A stretch of DNA of 64,000 nt from Skeletonema tropicum (taxonomy: Eukaryota > Bacillariophyta > Thalassiosirophyceae > Thalassiosirales > Thalassiosiraceae): contig JAWZXG010000042.1 of assembly GCA_037178625.1 (NCBI GenBank), positions 1-64,000 of the forward strand, in the 5' to 3' direction. A program made the position numbers and the translations under genes. The notes below the pieces were generated by a model. That model made no database searches. It saw nothing but the letters and a program-made list of their open reading frames with translations, and was not told where the DNA came from. This document shows, in pieces, positions 30,255-41,464 of this stretch (positions within the stretch are counted from its first letter, which is position 1; each line of letters starts with the position of its first letter).

Positions 30255-32462
30255 AGTGTGCTTCTTATTGCTCGTCCTGGACGAGAGTGCGAATACTCAT
30301 GTGGCATAATAAATCGCAAGAGAACGTAGAATATATGATTTCGGTGCGATCGATGTGCGGACTAGCTCATTCGAGCGAGACATGATGAATTCCCAGGATC
30401 TGAGAAGTCTAAAATTCGAAGGTCACAGTCGAGGTGTTTTGTGCTAGCGTTCAGGAGTATATTAAGTAAGTATATTCATATCTATCTAAAGTGCCAAGAC
30501 AGTGAAACTACCGAACTTCAAAATTCCAGAATCCCCCCCACGCATCTAGTCAAACGCAATCAACCAAACAGAGCAATAGAATTAGTACTCTTCCTCGTCA
30601 ATTTCTTCTTCTTCTTCGGCATGATCAAGAGCAACCTCTTCGTAGTCCTTCTCGAGGGCAGCAAGATCCTCACGGGCCTCGGTGAATTCACCTTCTTCCA
30701 TACCCTCTCCAACATACCAATCTGAAAAAGCGAAGACAAAATGAGAGCAAGAATGTGTTAGAACAAGAGAATCGAGTGCTGCAGACGAAACGAAAGAGTA
30801 ATGCACAGTGTTTCACTTACGAACAAAGGCGCGCTTGGCATACATCAAGTCGAACTTGTGATCAATGCGAGAAAAGGCCTGAGCGACGGCAGTATTGTTG
30901 GCAGCCAAACACAAAGCGCGTTGGACACGAGCCAAGTCGCCTCCAGGAACTTGATAGGGATGCTGCCAGTTGATACCGACCTTGAATCCCGTAGGACACC
31001 AGTCGACGAACTGAATGGTTCGCTTGGTCTTAAGTACGGCTATAGAAGCGTTAACTTCCTTGGGAACAACATCTCCACGGTACAAGAGACAGGTAGCCAT
31101 GTACTTTCCGACCCTGGGATCACATTTGATCATCATATTAGTGGGCTCAAAGACGGAGTTGGTAATCTCGGAAACAGATAGCTGCTCATGGAAGGCCTTC
31201 GCTGAAGAGATGATGGGTGCGTACGACGTGAGTACGAAGTGGATACGAGGGTATGGGACCAAGTTGGTCTGGAACTCGGTCATATCCACATTCAAGGCAC
31301 CATCGAAGCGAAGTGAGGCTGTCAAGGATGAAATGACCTGAGCAATCAACCTGTTGAGGTTAGTGTAGGAAGGACGCTCAACGTCAAGTTTGGTACGGCA
31401 GATATCGTAGAGGGCCTCATTGTCGAGGCCAAAGGTAACGTCCGTGTGCTCCAAAAGGGCGTGGGTAGACAACACGGAGTTGTAAGGCTCAACAACAGCG
31501 GTAGAAACCTGGGGAGAGGGTGACACCGCAAAAGAGAGCTTGGACTTGCGTCCATAATCAACAGAGAGCCTCTCGAGAAGGAGAGATCCAAAACCGGAAC
31601 CAGTTCCTCCTCCAGTTGCATGGAAGACGAGGAAACCCTGGAGGCCGGTACAGTTGTCAGCCATCTTACGGATCCTGTCAAGGGCCTGGTCAATAAGCTC
31701 CTTTCCAACGGTGTAGTGACCACGGGCGTAGTTGTTGGCGGCATCCTCCTTTCCACTCATAATTTGCTCAGGGTGGTACAGCTCTTTGTAAGTTCCAGAC
31801 CTCACTTCGTCACACACAGTGGGCTCGAGATCGACGTAGAGAGCACGCGGGACGTGCTTTCCGGAACTAGTCTCAGAAAAGAAGTGGTTAAAACAATGCT
31901 CGGCATTGCCAATTGTTTGGTCGTCAGGCATTTGACCATCAGGATGGATGCCGTGCTCGATACAGTAGAGTTCCCAGCAGCTGTTACCGGTTTGAATACC
32001 GGCCTGGCCGATATGGATCGAGATAATTTCTGTGTATTAATAAATTAATAAAAGAGGGAGGGGGGGGGGGGGCAAACGGAGAGCAAGGTGAGAGGGATAT
32101 GAAGTAGGTGACACCGTTGCCATTTTTTGAACACAAAGGCAATTAGGGAAGCGGGTAGAGGGCACTTGCACATTACTTCTCCAAAGGCAACATATTAATT
32201 CATTGTTCAAACAATAATAATACATATATCAATTTCAAACGTCAAAAAAAAAGATCGAACGACCATTCCCAATCCATCAAAAAAGGACTCCGACTCCATT
32301 CGACAGTTATATAGAAATAATGAACAAATGAGAGACTTACCTCGCATGGTTGAAAAGAAGGGTGGTGATTGCTTCAAAGACAAAGAAGATGATCGATATC
32401 AAACAGCTCTTGCGACGGGAGCGTGTTGATTTATGTCATGGTGGAGCTGACGGCCGGTTGAG
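30255..32462. repeat. Segmental duplication containing alpha-tubulin, copy 2
   Basis: Direct copy of 18366-20627. Homology ends shortly after GGAGCTGACGGCCGGTTGA upstream of the tubulin start codon. Beyond it, about 110 bp of unmatched sequence precedes the Crypton-like tandem units. Confidence 0.9.
30582..32347 (-). CDS. Alpha-tubulin, divergent copy 2, three exons
   Basis: Exons are 32341-32347 (ATGCGAG), 30821-32029 and 30582-30721. Introns are 311 bp and 99 bp at the same positions as copy 1. The protein is 451 aa. Outside residues 31-53 it differs from copy 1 at only a handful of positions (Ser/Ala in KELIDQxL, several near EITxSVFEPTN, Trp/Phe and Tyr/Ser in GIN(W/F)QHP(Y/S)Q). In the loop around residue 40 it reads [18 protein letters not shown] against [18 protein letters not shown], so the usual acetylation lysine is glutamine. 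GGGTGSG and the catalytic glutamate are intact, and the tail ends EEEY. Both copies look functional. Confidence 0.95.
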
Positions 32463-32573
32463 GCGAGGGGGCAGGCTGCGTGCATGCAACCGCTCGAAGC
32501 ATACTCCAATCACTCTTCCTATGTGGATTTTGTACCATGACTGTGGAATGTCGCTTATGTTAGATAGTTAGTA

Positions 32574-34635
32574 GTACTTACCAAAAATTACGGTGTAAAA
32601 TACGTCGGAATTCGGTATTCTGTGTACTTTCCCGGTGTAACTTTTACACTTTTTCTTGAAATACACGAATATATTTTATCTCAATTCCTCTTGCTTTGTT
32701 GGCTCTTTGCTGCGGCAAGTAAAAATACACGATATTACTCCATCTTCCGGTGTAACTTTTACACCGGGAGACAAACCAGCCCAGTGGACTGCCCACGGTC
32801 ATACTTTTTGCGGCGATGCCCGTAAAGTACGTTCATGCGTTCACCAAAATTCAAAAATTCGTCACACTGCTCAATGGCAATGGCAACGCAATGGCGACAT
32901 GGACATGGCACCCTATCACACAACTAATATCCAACTCACAATCACCGCCCACAAAGATGCCGGATCCAATGAAGTCAAAGGGCCGCCCCAGCAAGAACAA
33001 GAAGAAGGCGCCGACGAAATCACCGCTGCGAATGCATCCCGCAACAACCTCTCCTGCTGCCGATGCAAGTGCAAGGGCATCCACCGATCGTGTTGAAAAG
33101 ATCCTAAGTTATGATATAGAAAAAGAGTGTTTTTGATGACGGCAGCGTTGCAACTTTCCTCATTTGGTTTGGTTCGTCTTTTCGATAACCGCATAGAAAT
33201 TGAACGATGAGCACCTGGAAAAGATGATAGATGCTGACAATGAAGATCAGAACAAAAATGATCACAAGAGGACGGCTCTCCGAAATTATATCGTCGATGC
33301 TGTTGACGCGCTCAAACCATTGCGTGATAGGCACCACCATATCAGTTTCCTCAGGATAGATGGGGTGAAGCTCTTGATTATGATATAGTTGTGGAGTACA
33401 TATGACTACTAAGTTTAATGTTGCTGTGGTTGAACGTTCATGCGCCGAGAAGTACATGAAGGCGCTGAAAATAACAGATGAAATCACCCCCGACATTGTA
33501 GTCGAAGATGGTAGAGTCTTCCAATCGAGCAATATAATGGAAACGCAGTGCAATTGCTTGGGTCTACGAAGTAGCAGTAGCAAGAGCGGAGATGCCTTTT
33601 GCGCAAGATCTTGGGACCTACATTAATAACACGCCACGTTGCTGCAGCAAGGCAACAACTCGGTCTCAAGCTCACGAAGGGCGAAGACGTGATGAAATCC
33701 GAAGCATACGAAATAATAAAGAGCATTTGAAAGTGGAGAGAGAGAGAGATTTTCAATCATCTCATGCTTCTTTTGGACTGGAACTTGATGAAGAGCAGTG
33801 AGAACTGTTTGAATGTGAAAATATGTGAAAATGATACGCATTGACTTCGAGGAAGTTTACTTGAATTGTTTGTATTCGATAAGGAGAAGGGTAAGCAGCG
33901 TGAGGCATGCACGGTCCATAGCACTGCTTCGCCAATCAAGAAAAGCCTCACATCTGTCTCGTGCTGTTCGCAAGGTAGATCTTTGCGTGTTTTCTGGCAC
34001 CAATACCAGTGTACTAGGTAGAGTAGTCGAATGCATGATCTCGTTGAGGAAATCAAGGATGATTTTTACGACATTGGGATCAACTGGCAAGAACTTGGTA
34101 CTCATTCTACTTGAAAGGCGTCGGAAGTATGGTCGCCAATGCCAGCACTGTGGGCCCATCGATTGTTGCCTTGTGTCTACGAGCGGGCTGGAAGCTTGGA
34201 GGTGTGACGGAGATGTATCACTTTCGTTAAGACGCAGGTGATTTGAATGTGGTAAGAAGAGCTGCCTGTCTCGATATCGAGACGACTTATTATGGATATC
34301 GCCGCCATATTTCAACTGTTCGGAATTGGACCAAGATAGCAAGCTTGCGGCAATGGCAACGGCCAAAGCTGACCGCTGGCTGAAAGAGCGCATTCCAAAG
34401 TTTTGGAGATTACAAAAGAACAGCAATAGGCAGATGAAAATCTTGTGTAGGTCTACATTAAATAATGCACATTTTTACTTCAACAACCTCATTCGTTTCA
34501 TTGCTGTATGTAACTTTGCGTGGTCTGGAGTGGGCGGTCTTGAGGGCACGAGCGGACACCTTGGAGGCAAATTATACCCCGTTGACAGGGCCTTTTGTAC
34601 CCGGTGTAACTTTTACACCGGAATTTTATCCACTT
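32574..34635 (+). mobile_element. Crypton-like tyrosine-recombinase element, tandem unit A (degenerate)
   Basis: First of two tandem units starting GTACTTACCAAAAATTACGG. Plus-strand fragments, in broken frames, give a Lys/Pro-rich N-terminus (MPDPMKSKGRPSKNKKKAPT), a helical part with KFNVAVVERSCAEKYMKALK, GLKLTKGEDVMKSEAYEI, and the recombinase C-terminus: GINWQELGTHST (the HxxR box, with the Arg lost to a stop), then KGVGSMVANA and LCLRAGWKLGGVTEMYHF with the tyrosine. This HxxR...GW..G...Y layout is that of Crypton-type tyrosine recombinases in stramenopiles. Several stops and frameshifts break it. Palindromic motifs with arms CCGGTGTAA/TTACACCGG occur near both ends. A long minus-strand frame (33857-34426) is an antisense shadow. 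Confidence 0.65.
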
Positions 34636-36700
34636 GTACTTACCAAAAATTACGGTGTAAAATACGTCGGAATTCGGTATTCTGTGTACTTTCCCGGTGT
34701 AACTTTTACACTTTTTCTTGAAATACACGAATATATTTTATCTCAATTCCTCTTGCTTTGTTGGCTCTTTGCTGCGGCAAGTAAAAATACACGATATTAC
34801 TCCATCTTCCGGTGTAACTTTTACACCGGGAGACAAACCAGCCCAGTGGACTGCCCACGGTCATACTTTTTGCGGCGATGCCCGTAAAGTACGTTCATGC
34901 GTTCACCAAAATTCAAAAATTCGTCACACTGCTCAATGGCAATGGCAACGCAATGGCGACATGGACATGGCACCCTATCACACAACTAATATCCAACTCA
35001 CAATCACCGCCCACAAAGATGCCGGATCCAATGAAGTCAAAGGGCCGCCCCCCCAGCAAGAACAAGAAGAAGGCGCCGACGAAATCACCGCTGCGAATGC
35101 ATCCCGCAACAACCTCTCCTGCTGCCGATGCAAGTGCAAGGGCATCCACCGATCGTGTTGAAAAGATCCTAAGTTATGATATAGAAAAAGAGTGTTTTTG
35201 ATGACGGCAGCGTTGCAACTTTCCTCATTTGGTTTGGTTCGTCTTTTCGATAACCGCATAGAAATTGAACGATGAGCACCTGGAAAAGATGATAGATGCT
35301 GACAATGAAGATCAGAACAAAAATGATCACAAGAGGACGGCTCTCCGAAATTATATCGTCGATGCTGTTGACGCGCTCAAACCATTGCGTGATAGGCACC
35401 ACCATATCAGTTTCCTCAGGATAGATGGGGTGAAGCTCTTGATTATGATATAGTTGTGGAGTACATATGACTACTAAGTTTAATGTTGCTGTGGTTGAAC
35501 GTTCATGCGCCGAGAAGTACATGAAGGCGCTGAAAATAACAGATGAAATCACCCCCGACATTGTAGTCGAAGATGGTAGAGTCTTCCAATCGAGCAATAT
35601 AATGGAAACGCAGTGCAATTGCTTGGGTCTACGAAGTAGCAGTAGCAAGAGCGGAGATGCCTTTTGCGCAAGATCTTGGGACCTACATTAATAACACGCC
35701 ACGTTGCTGCAGCAAGGCAACAACTCGGTCTCAAGCTCACGAAGGGCGAAGACGTGATGAAATCCGAAGCATACGAAATAATAAAGAGCATTTGAAAGTG
35801 GAGAGAGAGAGAGATTTTCAATCATCTCATGCTTCTTTTGGACTGGAACTTGATGAAGAGCAGTGAGAACTGTTTGAATGTGAAAATATGTGAAAATGAT
35901 ACGCATTGACTTCGAGGAAGTTTACTTGAATTGTTTGTATTCGATAAGGAGAAGGGTAAGCAGCGTGAGGCATGCACGGTCCATAGCACTGCTTCGCCAA
36001 TCAAGAAAAGCCTCACATCTGTCTCGTGCTGTTCGCAAGGTAGATCTTTGCGTGTTTTCTGGCACCAATACCAGTGTACTAGGTAGAGTAGTCGAATGCA
36101 TGATCTCGTTGAGGAAATCAAGGATGATTTTTACGACATTGGGATCAACTGGCAAGAACTTGGTACTCATTCTACTTGAAAGGCGTCGGAAGTATGGTCG
36201 CCAATGCCAGCACTGTGGGCCCATCGATTGTTGCCTTGTGTCTACGAGCGGGCTGGAAGCTTGGAGGTGTGACGGAGATGTATCACTTTCGTTAAGACGC
36301 AGGTGATTTGAATGTGGTAAGAAGAGCTGCCTGTCTCGATATCGAGACGACTTATTATGGATATCGCCGCCATATTTCAACTGTTCGGAATTGGACCAAG
36401 ATAGCAAGCTTGCGGCAATGGCAACGGCCAAAGCTGACCGCTGGCTGAAAGAGCGCATTCCAAAGTTTTGGAGATTACAAAAGAACAGCAATAGGCAGAT
36501 GAAAATCTTGTGTAGGTCTACATTAAATAATGCACATTTTTACTTCAACAACCTCATTCGTTTCATTGCTGTATGTAACTTTGCGTGGTCTGGAGTGGGC
36601 GGTCTTGAGGGCACGAGCGGACACCTTGGAGGCAAATTATACCCCGTTGACAGGGCCTTTTGTACCCGGTGTAACTTTTACACCGGAATTTTATCCACTT
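34636..36700 (+). mobile_element. Crypton-like element, tandem unit B (degenerate)
   Basis: Nearly identical to unit A. The only difference I noticed is three extra cytosines near 35050 (2065 against 2062 bp). It carries the same stops and frameshifts, so the duplication happened after inactivation. It ends at a third GTACTTA at 36701, where the repeat stops. Confidence 0.7.
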
Positions 36701-36730
36701 GTACTTATGAGCAACGAATAGGCCTTATGA

Positions 36731-36939
36731 TATAAGGGGCGAGGGGGGAGACCCCGATATTGAGGGTTCTGATCAGGTGGCAACATCGTTTAAATAGGGT
36801 TCAAATGGTCCATATTAGCTAATATTTGGCTAGATTTAGACGAAAGTTACAGGAGTTTAGCTAACTAACCGTCCCCCTTTCTCGCAAGGGGGAGGATTGG
36901 GGGGAAATCCCCCCTATAAAGGATAGGCTGGCCCCCTAT
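36731..36939. repeat. MITE-like repeat, copy 2
   Basis: 209 bp, related to 20651-20887 with the same order of motifs (GGCGAGGGGGGAGACCCCGA, CCATATTAGC, GGATAGGCTGGCCCCCTAT). It lies just beyond the Crypton-like tandem, in the same relative order as in duplication copy 1. Confidence 0.7.
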
Positions 36940-37371
36940 CCAAAAGCCTAAGTAGAACAAGCTCAAAGGAAGCTTTTATCCTCTTTTATCCTTTTCTGCT
37001 GAGGTTGTACATAAGGTTGTTCGCATTCGTCTGGTATCAAAACTTTGTCGGGTACCGTGTAAATTCGGCTATGGATGGTGTGACACTGAAGTTATTTCTG
37101 CACCACTACCACCAAGACAGGGAAGACTGAGGGGTAAATGTATATGTTCAACTGAGGGCAAATAAATTGTTTTGCTTGATCTCAGTCCATAGCTTCGCAT
37201 AAGTAGTACGCTTTCATTCATATTATCTTTTTCATTCCCTACCTACTTACTTACTTAACTTGCATATAAGTACTTCTACTTAGCTACATACGCATGCACT
37301 ACCTACATACTTAGCTCGTGCGAAACCGGGGCTGGGCGATGCGAGACGAGGGATGGAAGACATACACCTTA
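36940..37371. other. Non-coding spacer
   Basis: No gene. Contains a loose CTTACTTAC/CTACATAC repeat near 37237-37312. Ends at the TA target of the pogo-like element. Confidence 0.4.
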
Positions 37372-37593
37372 CCCTAATTTATGGTGGTAACGAGACCACT
37401 TCGAGAAAACGAGACTAGTGATCGGGTCTCTTTTGATAACGAGACATGTCCGGCAAGGGCCATAACGAGACTAGAGATTGGCATCTTTTTTGTGAGAAGT
37501 TTCTCCCTTTTGAGAAAAGTCTTTACAAGATCAACACAGAACAGCCCCGGCCATCCGTCCGAGCCGGCGCAAACTTCTGCATTTCATCGCATC

Positions 37594-37635
37594 TGCGTGC
37601 GTTGCATTGCATTGCATCGCATCGCATTGCATTGC
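37594..37635. repeat. GCATT/GCATC microsatellite
   Basis: Pentanucleotide-like repeat of GCATT and GCATC units, just upstream of the transposase fragment and inside the DNA transposon. Confidence 0.8.
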
Positions 37636-37668
37636 TCACTTACAATAGTATCAAAATAATAAGGAGGA

Positions 37669-38238
37669 ATGGAAGATGGAAAACTGAAACGACCTGCTGG
37701 CTTGCTTCTTGACGATTTCAGGGGTCACTCCGACAAAAGGGTGAAAGAGGTGACTGAGGAGATTGATGACCTCTTTTGGATGATTATGGCTGGAGGTATC
37801 ACACCAAAAGCGCAGCCCCTGGATGTTCTTGTCAACAAAGTTTTCAAAGGCCATTTCAGGGATTTATTTCAGCAATGGTCATTGACTGCTCCAACAAATG
37901 ACAAAGGTCATCCGAAGGCTCCAAGTCGTCAGCTGCTTGCGATCTGGGCCGTAGAGGCTTGGAAGAAGGTACCAGAGGATCTCGTGCGAAGAGCTTGGAC
38001 CGTTTGCCAGTACAAATCTAAGGAGGACATTGCAAATGTAGACGCTGGAAGTAGTGCAATTGTTGAATATGATGAGGCGATGTTGGGCAGAATTGTGGAA
38101 CAAACCGCTGGAGCAGATGCATTGACTCTCTTCAATGATCCAGAAAATGAGGCAGAAGGTGAGTTTCCTGAAGACGACCGGAGTAAGAGATGCAGCAGTG
38201 ATGCTTCAGATACAGTAGGTGTGGAAGTAGGAGGATAG
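37669..38238 (+). CDS. Partial DDE transposase (pogo/Tigger type), C-terminal part
   Basis: 189 aa from ATG 37669. It opens directly in the catalytic domain: GLLLDDFRGHSDKRV (second catalytic Asp region, 'LLxDxxxxH') and GGITPKAQPLDVLVNKVFKGHFRDLFQQW, the typical pogo/CENP-B-related 'TxxxQPLDxxxNxxFK' block. Acidic residues follow to the end. The N-terminal DNA-binding helix-turn-helix and first catalytic Asp are missing, so it cannot be an active transposase alone. It might still bind partners or simply be decaying. Confidence 0.75.
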   Translation: MEDGKLKRPAGLLLDDFRGHSDKRVKEVTEEIDDLFWMIMAGGITPKAQPLDVLVNKVFKGHFRDLFQQWSLTAPTNDKGHPKAPSRQLLAIWAVEAWKKVPEDLVRRAWTVCQYKSKEDIANVDAGSSAIVEYDEAMLGRIVEQTAGADALTLFNDPENEAEGEFPEDDRSKRCSSDASDTVGVEVGG

Positions 38239-38381
38239 ATAGGTTAAGCCATAACGAGACCATTTTTTAATAACGAGACCACTTTTCAATAACGAGACTA
38301 GTTTCTCGAGGTGGCCTTGGTAACGAGACTAAGGAAAAATCCAAAACGAGACTAGTCTCGTTACCACCATAAATTAGGGTA

Positions 38382-38688
38382 CCTGATGTTAGATTACACG
38401 TACGTAGATACAGTAGATACAAGACTACTCTAATCATTATCTTTCATCTCCTATCTAATCTATCAATAGCATCGATTGGAAGTAGGGAGATCGAGGATAC
38501 TAACAGGTTATAGAGCCTATACAATCACCAACAATGAAGTTCATTTATGCCATAATTCCATTTGTGAATTTTAGGGAGATCGAGGATACTAACACCTGGA
38601 AGACAGAAGACAGAGATGCTCGCTATCTACATACATAGCTTCTCTCTTCTCTCTTGTGTGGCCCAGTCCCCGTTGTAGGGGTGATATT
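38382..38688. other. Non-coding spacer with a direct repeat
   Basis: The phrase AGGGAGATCGAGGATACTAA occurs at about 38484-38503 and again at 38573-38592. No gene seen. Confidence 0.5.
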
Positions 38689-39024
38689 CTGTGCTACGGT
38701 AACCTACGTATCATCAAAGTATTGTAAACAAGAAAAGCATCCGTAGACGGCTCAGACGACTTAGATCTCGACTGAGAGCTACTTCCTTGAGAATTAGATC
38801 TGCCGTCTGTATAATAAATATGAAATTTGGTCATCATTAAGTGATGACGCGGTTATCGGGCCATCGTTGCTCTCATAGAGTGCTTGTATGGCAGCTCGTC
38901 TTGAGCCGTTCGCAGTACAAACTGATCTCCGAAAATTTGTGTGTAGTAAGTGCTTGGGTCAGAACAGTCAGGACTTTTGTAGGATCCCCCATAGTGGTAG
39001 TTGCGTTGTTTTGGTCTCCAAATT
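38689..39024. repeat. Duplicated fragment of a Cys-rich gene, copy 2
   Basis: Copy of 20990-21330. On the minus strand it still reads KQRNYHYG, SPD and YYTQIFG but shifts frame soon after, so it is a pseudogene fragment. The sequence upstream on the minus strand (39025-39143) is unrelated to copy 1. Confidence 0.75.
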
Positions 39025-39161
39025 GAGTCAGCTCGTTCTAGGATGTTTGATGGGGTTCTAGTGAATGCTTGTTGGGCCATGTTGGAGGCGTTTGGAAATT
39101 TGGATTTGTCGATGGATGTTGTGGAGTGTTTTGTAGTCGCCATTTGGCGGTATCTTAGTTT

Positions 39162-39312
39162 TCCAGGATTTCAAATACTAATAAATAGTTATTCCTAACG
39201 TTCAATCGCTATTTTAGCCGAACGTACAGATTTGATTCCTTCGTTGACAGGTTTCGCTAACCGGTACGTCGTACACTCCCTCAGCTTGTAGCTCCCTCTG
39301 TTTCTCAGTGTG
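39162..39312. repeat. Dispersed repeat R1, copy 3
   Basis: More diverged copy of the repeat at 16664 and 30114 (ATTCCTTCGTTGACAGG, TTTCGCTAACCGGTA and TTTCTCAGTGTGCTTCTTCT are shared). Confidence 0.75.
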
Positions 39313-39454
39313 CTTCTTCTCGTCCAGGATCCATTTTCTGTACACTTGATATTAGTTTAGTAGAAGGAGGAGCTGATGACCATTCCAAAATTAAGCGTAT
39401 TGAACCGAATAATCTCTTTGTTGAACCCTCATCGTTCACCACGAAAGACACACC

Positions 39455-41464
39455 TCATTTGCTGAGCATCGACGTACGCTTACGCAAACATGCACTACAC
39501 TCGCAAGATAAAGTACACACTGGGCAGTAATCGATGACAGGAGGTTTGGTGGGATCAATATCTGTTGCACTGAAATCAAGACGTTTCTACAGGTATCACG
39601 AGGTACAAGAAAGAAGTATCTTATGAGCTGGTGTCGTCGACGTCGACAAAACAGTGACAACTGCGAATAGACAAATCTTACCTCACAATGATTGTTGCAG
39701 TAGGAGTGCTTGCCACAATGAAATGTCACGCATAGGTCTCTTCTCTTCTTGCTGTAATGTGTGAAGGCGTTAAGATCAGCTATGGAATTGTGTCAGCGGT
39801 GTAACATCGACGGATTGTAATACTTACCAGATGTGACAGGTCACATTTCTCTTTACCTGCAATACGCCGTCCGTGGTGCCGTCACTTCCTTTGTCCAGGT
39901 TTGATGGATTGGAAGCACCTCTATCGTTATTGGAACTATTCACCTTGTCACGATGTAGTTTCAAAGGCTTCGTCTTGCTCAACTCTTCAAGAGTAAGGTA
40001 TTCATCACCGTTCGGGTCTGCCGGATAGACACATAGTCTTGTTCCATCGGGCAAGATATCTTGCACTTGCCCTTGGTAGGTTCCATACCAGCCAAAATTC
40101 TTTTTGAATTTGTATCCGACTAAACCAAACTCAACGTTTTCTTCCGGTGCGTCATTTTCTTTTACTTCTTTGGTATTTTTCGTGTTTGCGGCGGGTGTGT
40201 ACCTGCTTGTCTTTTGGCGTCGTCTGCTGCGACGTTTGGTGTTGCTGATTGGTGTTGTTTGGACATTTTGAAGCGAAGACTCCCCTAGTGGAGCCCTATT
40301 TCGAAGGTGTCGACTAGCAACTGATCCAACTCGAACGTTCTCATTGTTCACATTGTCATCAGATTCGGTAGGGCCACGATGCAAAGGACTTTGTGAGCCA
40401 TTGCTCGAAGAGCTGATATCGTTTGTATCAATGTATGTCATCTCATCGGTTTCTTTCACTTTGAGCATTGGGTTGACTCTCTCATCGCCGTCGATGAGAG
40501 AGTGGCTGATACCATCGGAATCGGCATCTTTCCCAGCACTGCTCACTTCCAGATTATCGTCATCATAGTTATTGCAAAAGGTGATAAGATCGTTTGTATC
40601 AGTACTTTCATCATCACTTCCAGTGCTGTTCTGCATCTGCTCCACCAATGCTTCATATTTGTTCTTCCACTCATCGGCTTGCACTTGCCACTGTTCAATC
40701 TCATTTTCAAGGACATCAATCTCCCCATTTTTCTGTTGCAATAGATTAGTTAGATCTTCAAGCATCTCATCTGATACATACGGAAACGTTTGAGAGTCAT
40801 GATCGGTATCATATTCAAATAATATAACAGAATTTGATCCAAAACTCATTTCTAAGATAGACGGAGTTTCAAGTTGGTGTTGCTGCTGCTGCTGCCTGAG
40901 CTCTTCTTCCAATGTAACTAACTTGGACTCGAGCATGGATACCTTTTGCTCAGACTGGTGCAGTAATGACTTCAAATTGGTAACTTCAGCAGTTTTGGTC
41001 TCAACGAGCACATTCAGCATATCAAGCTTTACATTGGTCAAGTTCTTACTTCGCAATTTCTTGGCTTTTTCAGTCTGTGGGCGCTTACTTAACTTTCCTC
41101 TCATTACATTTGGGCTTGAGAAACTCATTCTGGGTAAATTCTTTTTGGACGAGCGTGATAGAGCTTGTAGAGAGCACACTGGAAGGAAGGAGTCTGTTGT
41201 GCGGCGTTGAGATCGACTTGTAGGTGAATTCAAGTGTTTCCTCATTCCTGTCACCTGCTTTTCACCAATGTCATCGGGATTAATTAGAATACAAGGGCTT
41301 CCACTTTCAGACGAAGAGTTTTCCTCATCAATACCTGATAAACAGTGAAAAAGTGACTTGCTAATTGATGGAAGAGGAGACGGAGCTGTCAGCGACGAGT
41401 AATCCATCAGTTGTTTTTTGGCTACAGCTGAGCCAGGGGCTTTAGGAGTAGAGATAATCGTCAT
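39455..41464 (-). CDS. Coiled-coil protein with C-terminal 4CXXC (CDCA7/R1-type) zinc finger, three exons
   Basis: Exons are 39828-41464, 39682-39751 and 39455-39586. Introns are 76 and 95 bp, both GT-AG. The product is about 612 aa. Order: Ser-rich N-terminus; coiled coils about 145-210 (heptads around VLVETKTAEVTNLKSLL and LESKLVTLEEELRQQQ) and 240-275; acidic linker; a small module about 443-503 (GYKFKKNFGWYGTYQGQV, a Tudor-like look); and the zinc finger from about 542: CHIC-KKRRDLCV, FHCGKHSYCNNHC, YCPVCTLSCECSACLRK. The Cys pattern matches the zf-4CXXC_R1 family (CDCA7 type), which binds DNA or chromatin. Without splicing the frame ends after CHIW, so the finger is only visible across introns. 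The start ATG 41464 is the first ATG after an in-frame stop; an upstream exon cannot be excluded. Confidence 0.8.

Larger units (their letters stand above)
37372..38379 (+). mobile_element. pogo/Tc1-mariner-like DNA transposon, non-autonomous
   Basis: 1008 bp with TA on each side (37370-37371 and 38380-38381). Perfect inverted ends of about 25 bp begin CCCTAATTTATGGTGGTAAC. Inside both ends are many copies of AACGAGAC(T/C): four in the left 100 bp, five on the plus strand plus one inverted in the right 130 bp. They look like subterminal transposase-binding sites. It encodes a partial DDE transposase (37669-38238). The perfect ends suggest recent movement, presumably powered by a full-length relative elsewhere. 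Confidence 0.85.

Noticed and set aside
33780..33800. Recoded TGA (selenocysteine or tryptophan) in the Crypton-like frame
   Set aside because: A TGA follows Glu-Glu-Gln in all copies, but the frames are broken elsewhere too, so recoding is not needed to explain it.
33857..34426. 189-codon minus-strand frame repeated in the tandem units
   Set aside because: Opposite strand carries the recombinase motifs; this frame has no recognisable domain and is best seen as a shadow.
39436..39729. 97-codon Cys-containing minus-strand frame
   Set aside because: It overlaps the zinc-finger exons and runs through an intron; the spliced model explains its Cys residues better.
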